This document shows positions 28,429-38,106 of a DNA stretch of 64,000 nt, piece by piece. Each line of letters opens with the position of its first letter. The stretch's first letter is position 1. The notes under the pieces are model-generated. The model was not told the DNA's origin and made no database searches. It saw only the letters and a program-made list of their open reading frames with translations. The position numbers were made by a program, and so were the translations under genes. The stretch spans positions 5,584,001-5,648,000 of the forward strand of contig NZ_CP117425.1 in the NCBI RefSeq assembly GCF_030687295.1, written 5' to 3'. The stretch is from Pseudomonas beijingensis (lineage in GTDB: Bacteria; Pseudomonadota; Gammaproteobacteria; Pseudomonadales; Pseudomonadaceae).

Positions 28429-28640
28429 TCTGTGGGAGCAAGGCTTGCCCGCGATAGCGGTGGATCAGCTTGCGGTGATGTTGAATGTGCAGCCGCCTTC
28501 GCGAGCAAGCCCGCTCCCACAGGTGAATGTACAACCCGGCTTTTGTGGCGAGGGAGCTTGCTCCCGCTGGACTGCACAGCAGTCCCCCAAAAAACAGGGC
28601 CGCTGCGCGCCCCAGCGGGAGCAAGCTCCCTCGCCACAAC
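28429..28640. repeat. Two REPINs of different families
   Basis: A GTGGGAGC-family pair (28430-28522) is followed by a GTGGCGAGG-family pair (about 28543-28638). They lie upstream of mpl and downstream of the eatR-like gene, where both genes run on the minus strand. Confidence 0.85.
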
Positions 28641-28679
28641 AGCAATCAGTAATCAGCAATCAGTAATCAGCAATCAGCT
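28640..28679. repeat. Short 14-bp tandem repeat
   Basis: The unit AATCAGTAATCAGC is repeated almost three times (a 7-bp half-unit AATCAGY about five times), directly after the REPIN and just before the 3' end of the regulator gene. It is a simple slippage-prone repeat with no assigned role. Confidence 0.7.
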
Positions 28680-28688
28680 GTCCGCGGT

Positions 28689-30593
28689 TCAGCGGGCGAT
28701 GGCGTGTTTGCGCAGCTTCCGGTAAAGGGTATTGCGGCTGATCCCCAGTTGTTCGGCGGTGTGGGTCATGTGCCAGCGCTGGCGCTCCAGTGCATCGAGC
28801 AACGCCAGGCGCTCGGCATCTTCCAGCGGCCGTTCCGCCACGGTTTCAACCAGCGCCACCGGGCGCTGGCGAATCATCGCCGGCAAATCCTCCAACCCAA
28901 TCCGCCCGCCATCGCACAACGCAGCAAGGGTCCGCAGCACATTGCGCAGTTGCCGCACGTTGCCCGGCCAGTCGAAGCCCAGCAACGCCCGGCGCGCCGG
29001 TTCGTCGATGGCCACCGTCTCGGCCCCGCTCTCTTCAGCCAACAGGAAATCCAGCAACTGCGACTTGTCACTGCGCTCGCGCAACGCCGGCAGCGGGATT
29101 TCCAAGCCGTTGAGGCGGTAGTACAGATCTTCGCGAAAACTGCCATCCCGTACCCGGTCGAGCAACTGCCGGTGGGTGGCGCTGATGATGCGCACGTTCA
29201 CCGCCTCGGGCTCGCCGCCGATGGGCACCACTTGGCGATCCTCCAGCACCCGTAGCAAACGGGTCTGCAAAGCCAGGGGCATGTCGCCGATTTCATCGAG
29301 GAACAGCGTGCCGCCGTCGGCCTGTTGCAGCTTGCCGCGCATGCCTTCCTTGCGCGCGCCGGTGAAGCTGCCGCCGCGATAGCCGAACAGCTCGCTCTCG
29401 ATCAGGCTTTCCGGGATGGCCGCGCAGTTGAGGGCGACGAAGTGCTTGCCGGCGCGCTGGCTGGCGTGGTGCACAGCCTTGGCGAAGGCTTCTTTGCCGG
29501 AGCCGGTTTCGCCGTGGATCAGCAGCGGCACATCACGCTCGAACACCCGCAGCGCCTTGCGAAAATGCTCCTGCAACGCCGCATCCCCCAGGCAGATGCC
29601 CGGCAGGCGGGCTGGCTCGATGGCCTTGAGCAGCGGCGCGACCGGCACCGGCACGCTGCGCGGCTGCCCACGCAACACGGCGAACAAATGCCGGCCGTCA
29701 CGGGTGCGCAGCGGCCAACTGGCGCTGGCTTGGGCACTGGCGCGGCCCAGCAACTCGTCCAGTGAACAGTCGAAAAAGTCCTCGACCCGCTGACCGAGCA
29801 AGCCGCCACGAATGTGTCCAAGCAGGTTCAACGCGCTCTGGTTGACCGCGCAGATCCGTCCTTCACCGTCGAACGCCATGAGTCCTTCGCTGAACAGCCC
29901 CACGGACTCGGCCTGCAAGTGGAAGCGCAGCAACCATTGATTGTCGAAGCAACGGAGGAAATAGCAGCTCTCGATCATCTTCGCCGAGAGGTTGACCAAG
30001 GCCATGGTGTGGAACTGGCTCTGGCGCGACACGTCCGGCCGGGCCGAGGAGACGTCGAGCACCGCCAGCAATTCGCCCTGGGGGTCGAACACCGGGCTGG
30101 CCGAGCAGGTCAGGCCGGTGTGGCGGCCGCGAAAGTGTTCTTCCTGGTGGATGGTCAGGGCCTGGCGTTCCACCAGGCAGGTGCCGATGCCGTTGGTGCC
30201 TTCGCAGGCTTCGCTCCAGTCGGCGCCGAGCCAGAGCCCGGCCCGTTCGAAAATCTTCCGTTCGCTGGGGGCGGTGACGCAGTTGAGGATCACGCCCCGG
30301 GCGTCGGTCAGCAGCACCGCGTGGCCGGCGCCGGAGAGTTGCTGATGGAGGCTGGTCATTTCCGTGCCGGCGATGTGCAGCACCTGTTGCAGGCGTTCGC
30401 GGCTTTCCAGTACCCGGCCATGTTCAAGCACCGTCGGCGCCAGGTTCTGGGCCGGGTCGAGGTGATAGTCCTCGAGGCAGCGCAGCCAGGAACGGGCAAT
30501 CGACGGATCGCTGCCAGGCCCCTGCAAATGGGCCTTGCCCTGGGTGACTGTCAGGACTTGCTGGGCATGGCGACTCAAATGGTTGCTGTGCAT
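28689..30593 (-). CDS. eatR: Sigma-54-dependent activator of ethanolamine catabolism (AcoR/EatR type)
   Basis: This 634-residue enhancer-binding protein has an N-terminal GAF-type sensor (about 60-200), a PAS-like segment (about 215-300), and an AAA+ domain with Walker A GETGSGKE near 360. The sigma-54-contact loop reads GSFTGA (usual GAFTGA), the Walker B is GTLFLDEIGD, and a Fis-type helix-turn-helix ends the protein (EQLGISRNTLYRKLRKH). It is transcribed divergently from exaC, whose upstream region has a matching -24/-12 promoter. The order mpl / regulator / aldehyde dehydrogenase / eat / eutBC is that of the P. aeruginosa ethanolamine locus, where the regulator is EatR. The family is sure; the name rests on synteny. 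Confidence 0.88.
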   Translation of the reverse strand: MHSNHLSRHAQQVLTVTQGKAHLQGPGSDPSIARSWLRCLEDYHLDPAQNLAPTVLEHGRVLESRERLQQVLHIAGTEMTSLHQQLSGAGHAVLLTDARGVILNCVTAPSERKIFERAGLWLGADWSEACEGTNGIGTCLVERQALTIHQEEHFRGRHTGLTCSASPVFDPQGELLAVLDVSSARPDVSRQSQFHTMALVNLSAKMIESCYFLRCFDNQWLLRFHLQAESVGLFSEGLMAFDGEGRICAVNQSALNLLGHIRGGLLGQRVEDFFDCSLDELLGRASAQASASWPLRTRDGRHLFAVLRGQPRSVPVPVAPLLKAIEPARLPGICLGDAALQEHFRKALRVFERDVPLLIHGETGSGKEAFAKAVHHASQRAGKHFVALNCAAIPESLIESELFGYRGGSFTGARKEGMRGKLQQADGGTLFLDEIGDMPLALQTRLLRVLEDRQVVPIGGEPEAVNVRIISATHRQLLDRVRDGSFREDLYYRLNGLEIPLPALRERSDKSQLLDFLLAEESGAETVAIDEPARRALLGFDWPGNVRQLRNVLRTLAALCDGGRIGLEDLPAMIRQRPVALVETVAERPLEDAERLALLDALERQRWHMTHTAEQLGISRNTLYRKLRKHAIAR

Positions 30594-30649
30594 TTCTTAT
30601 TGTTCTCCCCGAAGGTTGCGGCCTGCTGGAGCAACTGTCGAACCTGGCC

Positions 30650-30742
30650 CCTGTGGGAGCAAGGCTTGCCCGCGATGAACGATGACGCGCAGGTCAGTTG
30701 AACCACGTCGAGGCTATCGCGGGCAAGCCTTGCTCCCACAGA
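30650..30742. repeat. REPIN in the eatR-exaC divergent spacer
   Basis: CTGTGGGAGCAAGGCTTGCCC from about 30651 and its inverted partner GCGGGCAAGCCTTGCTCCCA ending at 30741. It stands between the two promoters of a divergent pair, which is unusual for a 3'-end-type element. Confidence 0.85.
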
Positions 30743-30837
30743 CCTTGCCCCCACAGACCTTTGTTGCCGCAGGAGCTGTGCTGAATGTCCAGCATCCTCC
30801 AGCCCAACCCCCTTTGCAATGCTGGCGCGACCTGTCA

Positions 30838-30897
30838 GTCACAGACTGTCTCGCATCTGGCACAAACTGTCACACCCGCTGTATCACAAGCGTCACA
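30838..30897. promoter_or_regulatory. Possible activator-binding region upstream of exaC: three GTCACA copies
   Basis: GTCACA occurs at 30838-30843, 30869-30874 and 30892-30897, between about 120 and 65 bases upstream of the sigma-54 promoter. TGTC/GACA-type half-sites in this position are what an AcoR-like enhancer-binding protein would need. The assignment is inferred from repetition and position only. Confidence 0.4.
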
Positions 30898-30960
30898 CAG
30901 CCCTTCCGTTTGTCCGACCCACTCCTCCTAAAGTCTTGATTTACGGGCCCTGCAAGGCAA

Positions 30961-30976
30961 TGGCCCGACCTTTGCT
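30961..30976 (+). promoter_or_regulatory. Sigma-54 (-24/-12) promoter of exaC
   Basis: TGGCCCGACCTTTGCT matches the RpoN consensus TGGCACG-N4-TTGCT at all defined positions except one (C for A), with the correct GG-to-GC spacing. It lies 69 bases before the exaC start and pairs with the divergently transcribed sigma-54 activator gene. Confidence 0.85.
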
Positions 30977-31044
30977 CTAGGCTTAAGTACCAGCGCGTAT
31001 TTGCGCGGCTCCCCAATAAGCACAAAAGCCAAGGAGAACTCATC

Positions 31045-32565
31045 ATGCGTTACGCTCACCCCGGTACTGAAGGCGCTATCGTTTCGTTCAAGGCAAAATA
31101 CGGTAACTACATCGGCGGCGAGTTCGTCGCGCCTGTCAAAGGTCAGTACTTCACCAATACCTCCCCGGTCAATGGCCAGCCCATTGCCGAATTCCCGCGC
31201 TCCACGGCCGAAGACATCGAAAAAGCCCTGGACGCCGCCCACGCTGCCGCGGATGCCTGGGGCGCCACCTCGGCCCAGGCCCGTTCGCTGGTCCTGCTGA
31301 AAATCGCCGACCGCATCGAAGCCAACCTCGAAGTGCTGGCGATCACCGAGTCCTGGGACAACGGCAAGGCCGTGCGCGAAACCCTCAACGCCGACATTCC
31401 CCTGGCCGCCGACCACTTCCGTTACTTCGCCGGATGCCTGCGGGCCCAGGAAGGTAGCGCCGCCGAGATCGACGGCAACACCGTGGCCTATCACATCCAT
31501 GAACCGCTGGGCGTGGTCGGGCAGATCATCCCGTGGAACTTCCCGCTGCTGATGGCCGCCTGGAAACTCGCCCCGGCCCTGGCCGCCGGTAACTGCGTGG
31601 TGCTCAAGCCGGCCGAACAAACCCCACTGGGCATCTGCGTGCTCATGGAACTGATCGGCGACCTGCTGCCGCCCGGCGTGCTGAACGTGGTGCAAGGTTT
31701 CGGCAAAGAAGCCGGCGAAGCCCTCGCCACCAGCAAGCGCATCGCCAAGATCGCCTTCACCGGCTCCACCCCAGTCGGCTCGCACATCATGAAATGCGCC
31801 GCCGAGAACATCATCCCGTCCACCGTGGAACTGGGCGGCAAATCGCCGAACATCTTCTTCGAAGACATCATGCAGGCCGAGCCGAGCTTCATCGAGAAAG
31901 CCGCCGAAGGCCTGGTGCTGGCGTTCTTCAACCAGGGCGAAGTCTGCACCTGCCCCTCCCGCGCCCTGGTGCAGGAATCGATCTACGACGAGTTCATGAA
32001 AGTGGTGATGAACAAAGTCCTGCAGATCAAACGCGGCGACCCGCTGGACACCGACACCATGGTCGGCGCCCAGGCGTCCGAGCAGCAATTCGACAAGATT
32101 CTTTCGTACCTGGAAATCGCCAAGGGCGAAGGCGCCGAGCTGCTGACCGGCGGCAAGGTGGAAAAACTCGAGGGCAACCTGGCGACCGGGTATTACATCC
32201 AGCCGACCCTGCTCAAGGGCACCAACAAAATGCGCGTGTTCCAGGAAGAAATCTTCGGCCCAGTGGTGAGCATCACCACCTTCAAGGACGAAGCCGAAGC
32301 CCTGGCGATCGCCAACGACACCGAGTTCGGCCTCGGCGCCGGCCTGTGGACCCGCGACATCAACCGCGCCTACCGCATGGGCCGGGCGATCAAGGCCGGT
32401 CGCGTCTGGACCAACTGCTACCACCTGTACCCGGCGCACGCCGCGTTTGGTGGCTACAAGAAGTCCGGCGTTGGGCGTGAGACCCACAAGATGATGCTCG
32501 ATCATTATCAGCAGACCAAGAACCTGCTGGTGAGCTACGACATCAATCCGTTGGGGTTCTTCTAA
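31045..32565 (+). CDS. exaC: Acetaldehyde dehydrogenase (ExaC-type, NAD+)
   Basis: ExaC oxidises the acetaldehyde released by ethanolamine ammonia-lyase to acetate. The 506-residue ALDH has Cys301 as catalytic thiol ([13 protein letters not shown]), the general-base glutamate in [14 protein letters not shown], and the [13 protein letters not shown] cofactor motif. It closely matches the ExaC group used with ethanol and ethanolamine. ATG 31045 follows AAGGAGAA. It is controlled from the sigma-54 promoter upstream and ends at a strong terminator-like hairpin. Confidence 0.94.
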   Translation: MRYAHPGTEGAIVSFKAKYGNYIGGEFVAPVKGQYFTNTSPVNGQPIAEFPRSTAEDIEKALDAAHAAADAWGATSAQARSLVLLKIADRIEANLEVLAITESWDNGKAVRETLNADIPLAADHFRYFAGCLRAQEGSAAEIDGNTVAYHIHEPLGVVGQIIPWNFPLLMAAWKLAPALAAGNCVVLKPAEQTPLGICVLMELIGDLLPPGVLNVVQGFGKEAGEALATSKRIAKIAFTGSTPVGSHIMKCAAENIIPSTVELGGKSPNIFFEDIMQAEPSFIEKAAEGLVLAFFNQGEVCTCPSRALVQESIYDEFMKVVMNKVLQIKRGDPLDTDTMVGAQASEQQFDKILSYLEIAKGEGAELLTGGKVEKLEGNLATGYYIQPTLLKGTNKMRVFQEEIFGPVVSITTFKDEAEALAIANDTEFGLGAGLWTRDINRAYRMGRAIKAGRVWTNCYHLYPAHAAFGGYKKSGVGRETHKMMLDHYQQTKNLLVSYDINPLGFF

Positions 32566-32571
32566 GTCCTG

Positions 32572-32602
32572 GGGCGAGGCAGGTCATCCTGCTTCGCCCT
32601 TT
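32572..32602 (+). terminator. Rho-independent terminator after exaC
   Basis: GGGCGAGGCAGG (32572-32583), loop TCAT, CCTGCTTCGCCC (32588-32599), then TTT. The 12-bp stem has one G-U pair. It would separate exaC from the eat-eutBC unit, at least partially. Confidence 0.75.
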
Positions 32603-32608
32603 AGATGG

Positions 32609-32703
32609 CTATCGCGAGCAAGCTCGCTCCCACAGGGATCTGTGGATAACTCGTTTCCAGGGTTGAAACAGATCCACTGTGGGAGCGAGCTTGCTCGCGA
32701 TGG
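32609..32703. repeat. REPIN between exaC and eat
   Basis: ATCGCGAGCAAGCTCGCTCCC from 32610 and its mirror ending at about 32701. It directly follows the terminator, and no further signal is clear before the eat start at 32803. Confidence 0.85.
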
Positions 32704-32802
32704 CGGCGGTCCAGCTTGCATCCCTGCTGTATGCAACACACCGGTTCCAAGAGCAGCCCCGCTCCAACAGGGCCAAAAAACAATAAAAACAGGTAAACCC
32801 TT

Positions 32803-34251
32803 ATGCCAAGCGATCATGCAAACCCGCAACCGGCAACGTCCTCGGTCGACTTCGAAAAAGTCGGCTCCGAATATTTCCAACAACGCGAACTGAAAAAAGG
32901 CGCGGCAGGCTGGGTCCTGCTGGTGGGCCTGGGCGTGGCCTATGTCATTTCCGGTGACTACGCCGGCTGGAACTTCGGCCTGGCCCAAGGCGGCTGGGGC
33001 GGGATGTTCCTGGCCACGCTGCTGATGGCCGCGATGTACCTGTGCATGTGTTTTTCCCTCGCCGAGCTGTCCTCGATGATCCCCACCGCAGGCGGCGGCT
33101 ACGGCTTTGCCCGCAGCGCATTCGGGCCTTGGGGCGGGTTTCTCACGGGCACGGCGATCCTGATCGAGTACGCCATCGCCCCGGCGGCGATTGCCGTGTT
33201 CATCGGCGCGTATTGCCAATCGTTGTTCGGCATTGGCGGCTGGATGATCTACCTGGCGTTCTACATCGTCTTCATCGCCATCCATATTTTCGGCGTGGGT
33301 GAAGCCCTCAAGCTGATGTTCATCATCACCGCCGTCGCCGCCCTGGCGCTGGGGGTTTTCCTGGTGGCGATGGTGCCGCACTTCGACGTCGCCAACCTGC
33401 TGGACATCCCCGTCACCGCGGCCACGGGCGCCAGCCCATTCCTGCCCTTCGGCTACGTCGGCGTCTGGGCGGCCATCCCTTATGCGATCTGGTTTTTCCT
33501 CGCCGTGGAAGGCGTGCCCCTGGCGGCTGAAGAAACCAAGAACCCCAAGCGCGACCTGCCACGCGGCCTGATCGGCGCCATGCTGGTGCTGGTGGCCTTC
33601 GCCCTGCTGATCCTGGTGATCGGCCCGGGCGGCGCGGGTTCCAACGCGCTGATGGCCTCGGGCAACCCGCTGGTGGAAGCCCTGGCCAAAGCCTACGGCG
33701 GCTCGACCTGGATGGGCCACTTCGTCAACCTCGTCGGTCTGGCCGGTTTGATCGCCAGTTTCTTCTCGATCATCTACGCCTACTCGCGGCAGATCTTTGC
33801 CTTGTCCCGCGCCGGCTACCTGCCACGCAAGCTCTCGGAAACCAATAAAAGCAAAGCACCGGTCCTGGCATTGGTCATTCCCGGCATCATCGGTTTCGGC
33901 TTGTCCTTGACCGGCCAAGGCGACCTGCTGATTCTGGTGGCAGTGTTCGGAGCGACCATTTCCTACGTGCTGATGATGGCCGCGCACATCACCCTGCGCA
34001 TCCGTCGCCCCAAAATGGACCGGCCATACCGCACACCGGGCGGCATCTTCACCTCAGGCGTGGCCCTGGTGCTGGCGTGCATCGCCGTGGTGGCGGGCTT
34101 TTTGGTGGACCCACGGGTGGTCATCGGCGCCGCGATCATCTATGGAGTGTTAATTGCTTACTTTGCTTTCTACAGTCGGCATCACTTGGTCGCAGGCACC
34201 CCCGAAGAGGAATTCGCGGCCATTCAAAAAGCCGAAGAAGCCTTGCACTAA
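32803..34251 (+). CDS. eat: Ethanolamine permease
   Basis: This amino acid-polyamine-choline (APC) family transporter of 482 residues has about twelve membrane helices. The N-terminal DFEKVGSEYFQQRELKKGAAGW and GDYAGWNFGLAQGGWGGM, with SSMIPTAGGGYGFARSAFG, are characteristic of the ethanolamine permease branch. It imports ethanolamine for the EutBC lyase encoded next. ATG 32803 is the first start after the REPIN. An uninterrupted plus-strand series eat-eutB-eutC follows. Confidence 0.92.
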   Translation: MPSDHANPQPATSSVDFEKVGSEYFQQRELKKGAAGWVLLVGLGVAYVISGDYAGWNFGLAQGGWGGMFLATLLMAAMYLCMCFSLAELSSMIPTAGGGYGFARSAFGPWGGFLTGTAILIEYAIAPAAIAVFIGAYCQSLFGIGGWMIYLAFYIVFIAIHIFGVGEALKLMFIITAVAALALGVFLVAMVPHFDVANLLDIPVTAATGASPFLPFGYVGVWAAIPYAIWFFLAVEGVPLAAEETKNPKRDLPRGLIGAMLVLVAFALLILVIGPGGAGSNALMASGNPLVEALAKAYGGSTWMGHFVNLVGLAGLIASFFSIIYAYSRQIFALSRAGYLPRKLSETNKSKAPVLALVIPGIIGFGLSLTGQGDLLILVAVFGATISYVLMMAAHITLRIRRPKMDRPYRTPGGIFTSGVALVLACIAVVAGFLVDPRVVIGAAIIYGVLIAYFAFYSRHHLVAGTPEEEFAAIQKAEEALH

Positions 34252-34271
34252 GCCGTAACGTGCCGAAAACC

Positions 34272-34294
34272 ACGGCGCCGCCCAGCGGCGCCGT
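34272..34294 (+). other. Perfect 10-bp GC-rich hairpin just before eutB
   Basis: ACGGCGCCGC (34272-34281), loop CCA, GCGGCGCCGT (34285-34294). There is no T run, so it is not an ordinary terminator. It sits immediately upstream of the eutB ribosome-binding site (GGAGAA) and could stabilise or process the eat-eutB message. Confidence 0.7.
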
Positions 34295-34308
34295 CACGGA
34301 GAACCTGT

Positions 34309-35703
34309 ATGGCCAGTTTTGCACACACGGTCGGCGCCCAGACCTACCGCTTCGACAACCTCAAAGACCTGATGGCCAAGGCCAGCCCGGCCCGTTCCGG
34401 GGATTTCCTGGCCGAGATCGCCGCGCTCAACGATGGCGAGCGCGTAGCCGCGCAAATGGCTTTGGCCGACCTGCCCCTCAGCCATTTCCTGCAAGAAGTG
34501 CTGATTCCCTACGAGGCCGACGAAGTCACCCGGCTGATCGTCGACACTCACGATAAACAGGCTTTTGCCGTCGTCAGCCACCTCACGGTCGGCGGCTTTC
34601 GCGACTGGCTGCTCAGCGACGCCGCCGATGAACAGAGCCTGCGGGCCCTGGCTCCCGGCCTGACGCCGGAAATGGTCGCCGCCGTGTCGAAGATCATGCG
34701 CGTGCAGGACTTGGTGCTGGTGGCGCAGAAAATCCGCGTGGTCACCAAATTCCGCGGCACCCTCGGCCTGCGCGGACGCCTGTCCACCCGCCTGCAGCCT
34801 AACCACCCCACCGACGAACCCGCCGGCATCGCCGCGAGCATCCTCGACGGCCTGCTCTTCGGCAACGGCGACGCCATGATCGGCATCAACCCGGCCACCG
34901 ACAGCACCGCGTCGATCTGCGCCATGCTGGAAATGCTCGACGCCATCATCCAGCGTTACGACATCCCCACCCAAGGCTGCGTGCTGACCCACGTCACCAC
35001 CTCCATCGAAGCGGCGAACCGCGGCGTGCCCCTGGACCTAGTGTTCCAGTCCATCGCCGGCACCGAAGCGGCCAACGCCAGTTTCGGCATCAACCTCAAC
35101 GTCTTGCAGGAAGGCTACGACGCGGGGCTGAGCCTGAACCGCGGCACCCTCGGCAACAACCTGATGTATTTCGAAACCGGCCAGGGCAGCGCGCTGTCGG
35201 CCAACGCCCACCACGGCGTCGATCAACAGACCTGCGAAACCCGGGCCTACGCCGTGGCGCGGCATTTCAACCCGTTCCTGGTGAACACGGTTGTAGGATT
35301 CATCGGCCCGGAGTACCTGTACAACGGCAAACAGATCATCCGCGCCGGCCTCGAAGACCACTTCTGTGGCAAGTTGCTGGGCGTGCCGATGGGTTGCGAC
35401 ATCTGCTACACCAACCACGCCGAAGCCGACCAGGACGACATGGACACCCTGCTGACCCTGCTCGGCGTGGCCGGGATCAACTTCATCATGGGCATCCCCG
35501 GCTCCGATGACATCATGCTCAACTATCAGACCACCTCGTTCCACGACGCCCTCTACGCCCGCCAGACCCTGGGCCTCAAGCCCGCGCCGGAATTCGAAAC
35601 CTGGCTGGCGAACATGGGCATCTTCACCCAGGCCGATGGCCGGGTGCGGTTCGGCGACAACCTGCCACCGGCGTTTCGTCACGCCCTCGCGCATTTGGGA
35701 TGA
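34309..35703 (+). CDS. eutB: Ethanolamine ammonia-lyase, large subunit
   Basis: EutB is the catalytic subunit of the adenosylcobalamin-dependent lyase that splits ethanolamine into acetaldehyde and ammonia. The 464-residue product is of family length and shows the TIM-barrel sequences [48 protein letters not shown] and [24 protein letters not shown] 34309 follows CGGAGAACC. It is followed by eutC after 11 bases. No cobalamin riboswitch was found upstream. Confidence 0.97.
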   Translation: MASFAHTVGAQTYRFDNLKDLMAKASPARSGDFLAEIAALNDGERVAAQMALADLPLSHFLQEVLIPYEADEVTRLIVDTHDKQAFAVVSHLTVGGFRDWLLSDAADEQSLRALAPGLTPEMVAAVSKIMRVQDLVLVAQKIRVVTKFRGTLGLRGRLSTRLQPNHPTDEPAGIAASILDGLLFGNGDAMIGINPATDSTASICAMLEMLDAIIQRYDIPTQGCVLTHVTTSIEAANRGVPLDLVFQSIAGTEAANASFGINLNVLQEGYDAGLSLNRGTLGNNLMYFETGQGSALSANAHHGVDQQTCETRAYAVARHFNPFLVNTVVGFIGPEYLYNGKQIIRAGLEDHFCGKLLGVPMGCDICYTNHAEADQDDMDTLLTLLGVAGINFIMGIPGSDDIMLNYQTTSFHDALYARQTLGLKPAPEFETWLANMGIFTQADGRVRFGDNLPPAFRHALAHLG

Positions 35704-35714
35704 GAGCACTGCCC

Positions 35715-36539
35715 ATGGATAAATCACCTGTCGATCCACAAAACCCTTGGCTGAATCTGCGCAACCTCACCCCGGCGCGCATCGCCCTGGGCCGCACCGG
35801 CACCAGCCTGCCGACCCAGGCGCAACTGGACTTCCAATACGCCCACGCCCAGGCCCGCGATGCGGTGCACCTGGCGTTCGATCATCAGGGCATCCGCGCA
35901 CAGTTAACCGAACGCGGCCGTGAAAGCCTGCTGCTCCACAGCGCGGCGGCCGACCGCCACAGCTATCTACAGCGCCCGGACTTGGGCCGGCGGCTCGACG
36001 AGGCCTCCGCACAAACTCTGCAGGACTACGCGGCGGCCCATCCCGGCGGCGTGGACCTGGCTATCGTGGTGGCTGACGGTCTGTCGGCGCTGGCGGTGCA
36101 TCGGCATACCTTGCCGTTCCTGGCGCGCCTGGAAGAACAGACCGCCGCTGACGGCTGGTCGGTGTCGCCCGTGATCCTGGTGGAACAAGGCCGGGTGGCG
36201 GTGGCCGATGAAGTAGCGCAGCGGCTCGGCGCAAAAATGTCGGTGATCCTGATCGGCGAACGCCCCGGCCTCAGCTCCCCCGACAGCCTCGGGCTGTATT
36301 TCACCTACGCGCCCAAGGTCGGCCTGACCGACGCCTATCGCAACTGCATCTCCAACGTCCGCCTCGAAGGCTTGAGCTACGGCATGGCGGCCCATCGCCT
36401 GATCTACCTGATGCGCGAGGCCTGTCGCCGGCAACTTTCGGGGGTCAATCTGAAGGACGAAGCCCAGGTAAACACTCTAGAGTCGGAAAACGCTGCCGAT
36501 ATGAAAGGTAATTTCCTACTGGCGCCGCCCCGAAACTGA
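35715..36539 (+). CDS. eutC: Ethanolamine ammonia-lyase, small subunit
   Basis: EutC is the partner subunit that completes the cobalamin site of the lyase. The 274-residue product contains [53 protein letters not shown] and [21 protein letters not shown], all family blocks. ATG 35715 ([13 protein letters not shown]) is chosen over the in-frame GTG-like start inside eutB. It ends the ethanolamine gene set. Confidence 0.96.
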   Translation: MDKSPVDPQNPWLNLRNLTPARIALGRTGTSLPTQAQLDFQYAHAQARDAVHLAFDHQGIRAQLTERGRESLLLHSAAADRHSYLQRPDLGRRLDEASAQTLQDYAAAHPGGVDLAIVVADGLSALAVHRHTLPFLARLEEQTAADGWSVSPVILVEQGRVAVADEVAQRLGAKMSVILIGERPGLSSPDSLGLYFTYAPKVGLTDAYRNCISNVRLEGLSYGMAAHRLIYLMREACRRQLSGVNLKDEAQVNTLESENAADMKGNFLLAPPRN

Positions 36540-36646
36540 GCCGTTTATCCGATTGCGTTTTTGATCCGCTTTCAGGCAGCATCAAAAGCACGGCAGCGCG
36601 ACATTGTTGTCTGAGTATCTGTCGACCTTTGCAGACGAGACCTACC

Positions 36647-37108
36647 ATGCGGATTATCCAAGCAACTCTGGAACACCTGGACCTGCTGACCCCATTGTTC
36701 GTCAAGTACCGGGAATTCTATGGCTCACTGCCCTACCCGGATTCGTCGCGAGCCTTCCTCGAAAAACGCCTGCGCCGCAAGGAATCGGTGATCTACCTGG
36801 CCCTGCCCGATGACGATGACAACCGGCTGCTGGGCTTCTGCCAGCTCTACCCGAGCTACTCCTCCCTGTCCCTCAAGCGCGTATGGATCCTCAACGACAT
36901 CTACGTCGCCGAAGACGCCCGCCGCCAACTGGTGGCCGACAACCTGATCCGCACCGCGAAAAAAATGGCCAAGGAAACCAACGCCGTGCGCATGCGCGTC
37001 TCCACCAGCAGCAACAACGAAGTCGCGCAGAAAACCTACGAGTCGATTGGCTTCAAGGAAGACACCGAGTTCAAGAACTATGTGTTGCCGATCAGCGAAG
37101 GGATCTGA
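36647..37108 (+). CDS. GNAT-family N-acetyltransferase
   Basis: This 153-residue acetyltransferase fold (MRIIQATLEHLDLLTPLFVKYR) has the acetyl-CoA region NDIYVAEDARRQLVADNLIRTA and the C-terminal NEVAQKTYESIGFKEDTEFKNYVL. The conserved small-molecule acetyltransferase layout is clear but the substrate is unknown. ATG 36647 lies at the family start. It is monocistronic; a long palindrome and a REPIN follow. Confidence 0.9.
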   Translation: MRIIQATLEHLDLLTPLFVKYREFYGSLPYPDSSRAFLEKRLRRKESVIYLALPDDDDNRLLGFCQLYPSYSSLSLKRVWILNDIYVAEDARRQLVADNLIRTAKKMAKETNAVRMRVSTSSNNEVAQKTYESIGFKEDTEFKNYVLPISEGI

Positions 37109-37128
37109 CCCGTTCAGAGGGAAATCAG

Positions 37129-37163
37129 CCCATGGATATATCTGTGACAGACATATCCATGGG
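37129..37163. other. Near-perfect 17-bp palindrome after the acetyltransferase gene
   Basis: CCCATGGATATATCTGT (37129-37145) and ACAGACATATCCATGGG (37147-37163) are complementary with one mismatch and a one-base centre. The effective hairpin has a loop of a few bases. There is no T tract after it. It resembles an operator or cruciform rather than a terminator, and no neighbour explains it. Confidence 0.75.
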
Positions 37164-37171
37164 AGATCGAT

Positions 37172-37264
37172 CTGTGGGAGCAAAGCTTGCTCGCGATAGC
37201 GCTCCGTCAGGCCCATCAATGTTGACTGAATAGCCAGCATCGCGAGCAAGCTTTGCTCCCACAG
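37172..37264. repeat. REPIN
   Basis: CTGTGGGAGCAAAGCTTGCTC from about 37172 and its mirror TCGCGAGCAAGCTTTGCTCCC ending at about 37262. The rest of this 336-base gap (37265-37444) shows no gene; it should hold the promoter of the DedA gene. Confidence 0.85.
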
Positions 37265-37444
37265 GTGTTTCACCCCAAGACAACATCTCGAAATCCCCAG
37301 CTACAAACTCCCCCCGCACTTCCCCCGCCCCACCGTATAATGCCGCTCTTCCCAGCTTGTAAGAAAAAGCTACACACTCTGTAGCCATACTCAAAGCCAG
37401 ACCCACCAGCCTGCCGAGTCGGGCCACCACCACAGGTGCTATGC

Positions 37445-38101
37445 ATGGATTTCAACCCCCTCGACCTCATTCTGCATCTCGACGTCTACCTCGACATGCT
37501 GGTGACCAACTACGGCACCTGGGTCTACGCCATCCTGTTCCTGGTGATCTTCTGTGAAACCGGCCTGGTGGTCATGCCCTTCCTCCCAGGCGACTCCCTG
37601 CTGTTCATCGCCGGCGCCGTAGCCGCCGGCGGCGCCATGGACCCCGTCCTCCTGGCCGGCCTGCTGATGCTCGCGGCCATCCTCGGCGACAGCACCAACT
37701 ACCTCATCGGCCGCACCGCCGGCGAAAAACTCTTCAGCAACCCCAACTCGAAGATCTTCCGCCGCGACTACCTGCAGCAAACCCACGACTTCTACGCCAA
37801 ACACGGCGGCAAAACCGTGACCCTGGCGCGCTTCCTGCCGATCATCCGCACCTTCGCCCCCTTCGTCGCCGGCGTCGGCAAAATGAACTACCTGCGCTTC
37901 TTCGGCTTCAGCGTCCTCGGCACCGTCCTCTGGGTCGGCGGCCTGGTGACCCTCGGCTACTTCTTCGGCAACGTGCCTTTCATCAAGCAGAACCTGTCGC
38001 TGCTGGTCGTCGGCATCATCCTGCTGTCGCTGCTGCCGATGATCATCAGCCTGGTGCGCAGCAAAATGAGCCAGCGCGCCTCCAAAGCCCACCCGCGCTG
38101 A
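37445..38101 (+). CDS. DedA family membrane protein
   Basis: This 218-residue inner-membrane protein of the DedA/SNARE-associated family is linked to polyprenyl-phosphate recycling and membrane homeostasis. Family motifs are [35 protein letters not shown] and [23 protein letters not shown] 37445 ([16 protein letters not shown]) is preferred to a GTG nine bases earlier. It is followed after five bases by the mtfA-like gene, so the two are probably one transcript. Confidence 0.92.
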   Translation: MDFNPLDLILHLDVYLDMLVTNYGTWVYAILFLVIFCETGLVVMPFLPGDSLLFIAGAVAAGGAMDPVLLAGLLMLAAILGDSTNYLIGRTAGEKLFSNPNSKIFRRDYLQQTHDFYAKHGGKTVTLARFLPIIRTFAPFVAGVGKMNYLRFFGFSVLGTVLWVGGLVTLGYFFGNVPFIKQNLSLLVVGIILLSLLPMIISLVRSKMSQRASKAHPR

Positions 38102-38106
38102 TCGCC

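Noticed and set aside
32678..32730. A second sigma-54 promoter (TGGC ... TTGC) before eat
   Set aside because: The spacing between GG and GC is four bases too long.
32604..32802. Cobalamin riboswitch upstream of the eat-eutBC genes
   Set aside because: No B12-box-like sequence was seen; the space is terminator, REPIN and a short leader.
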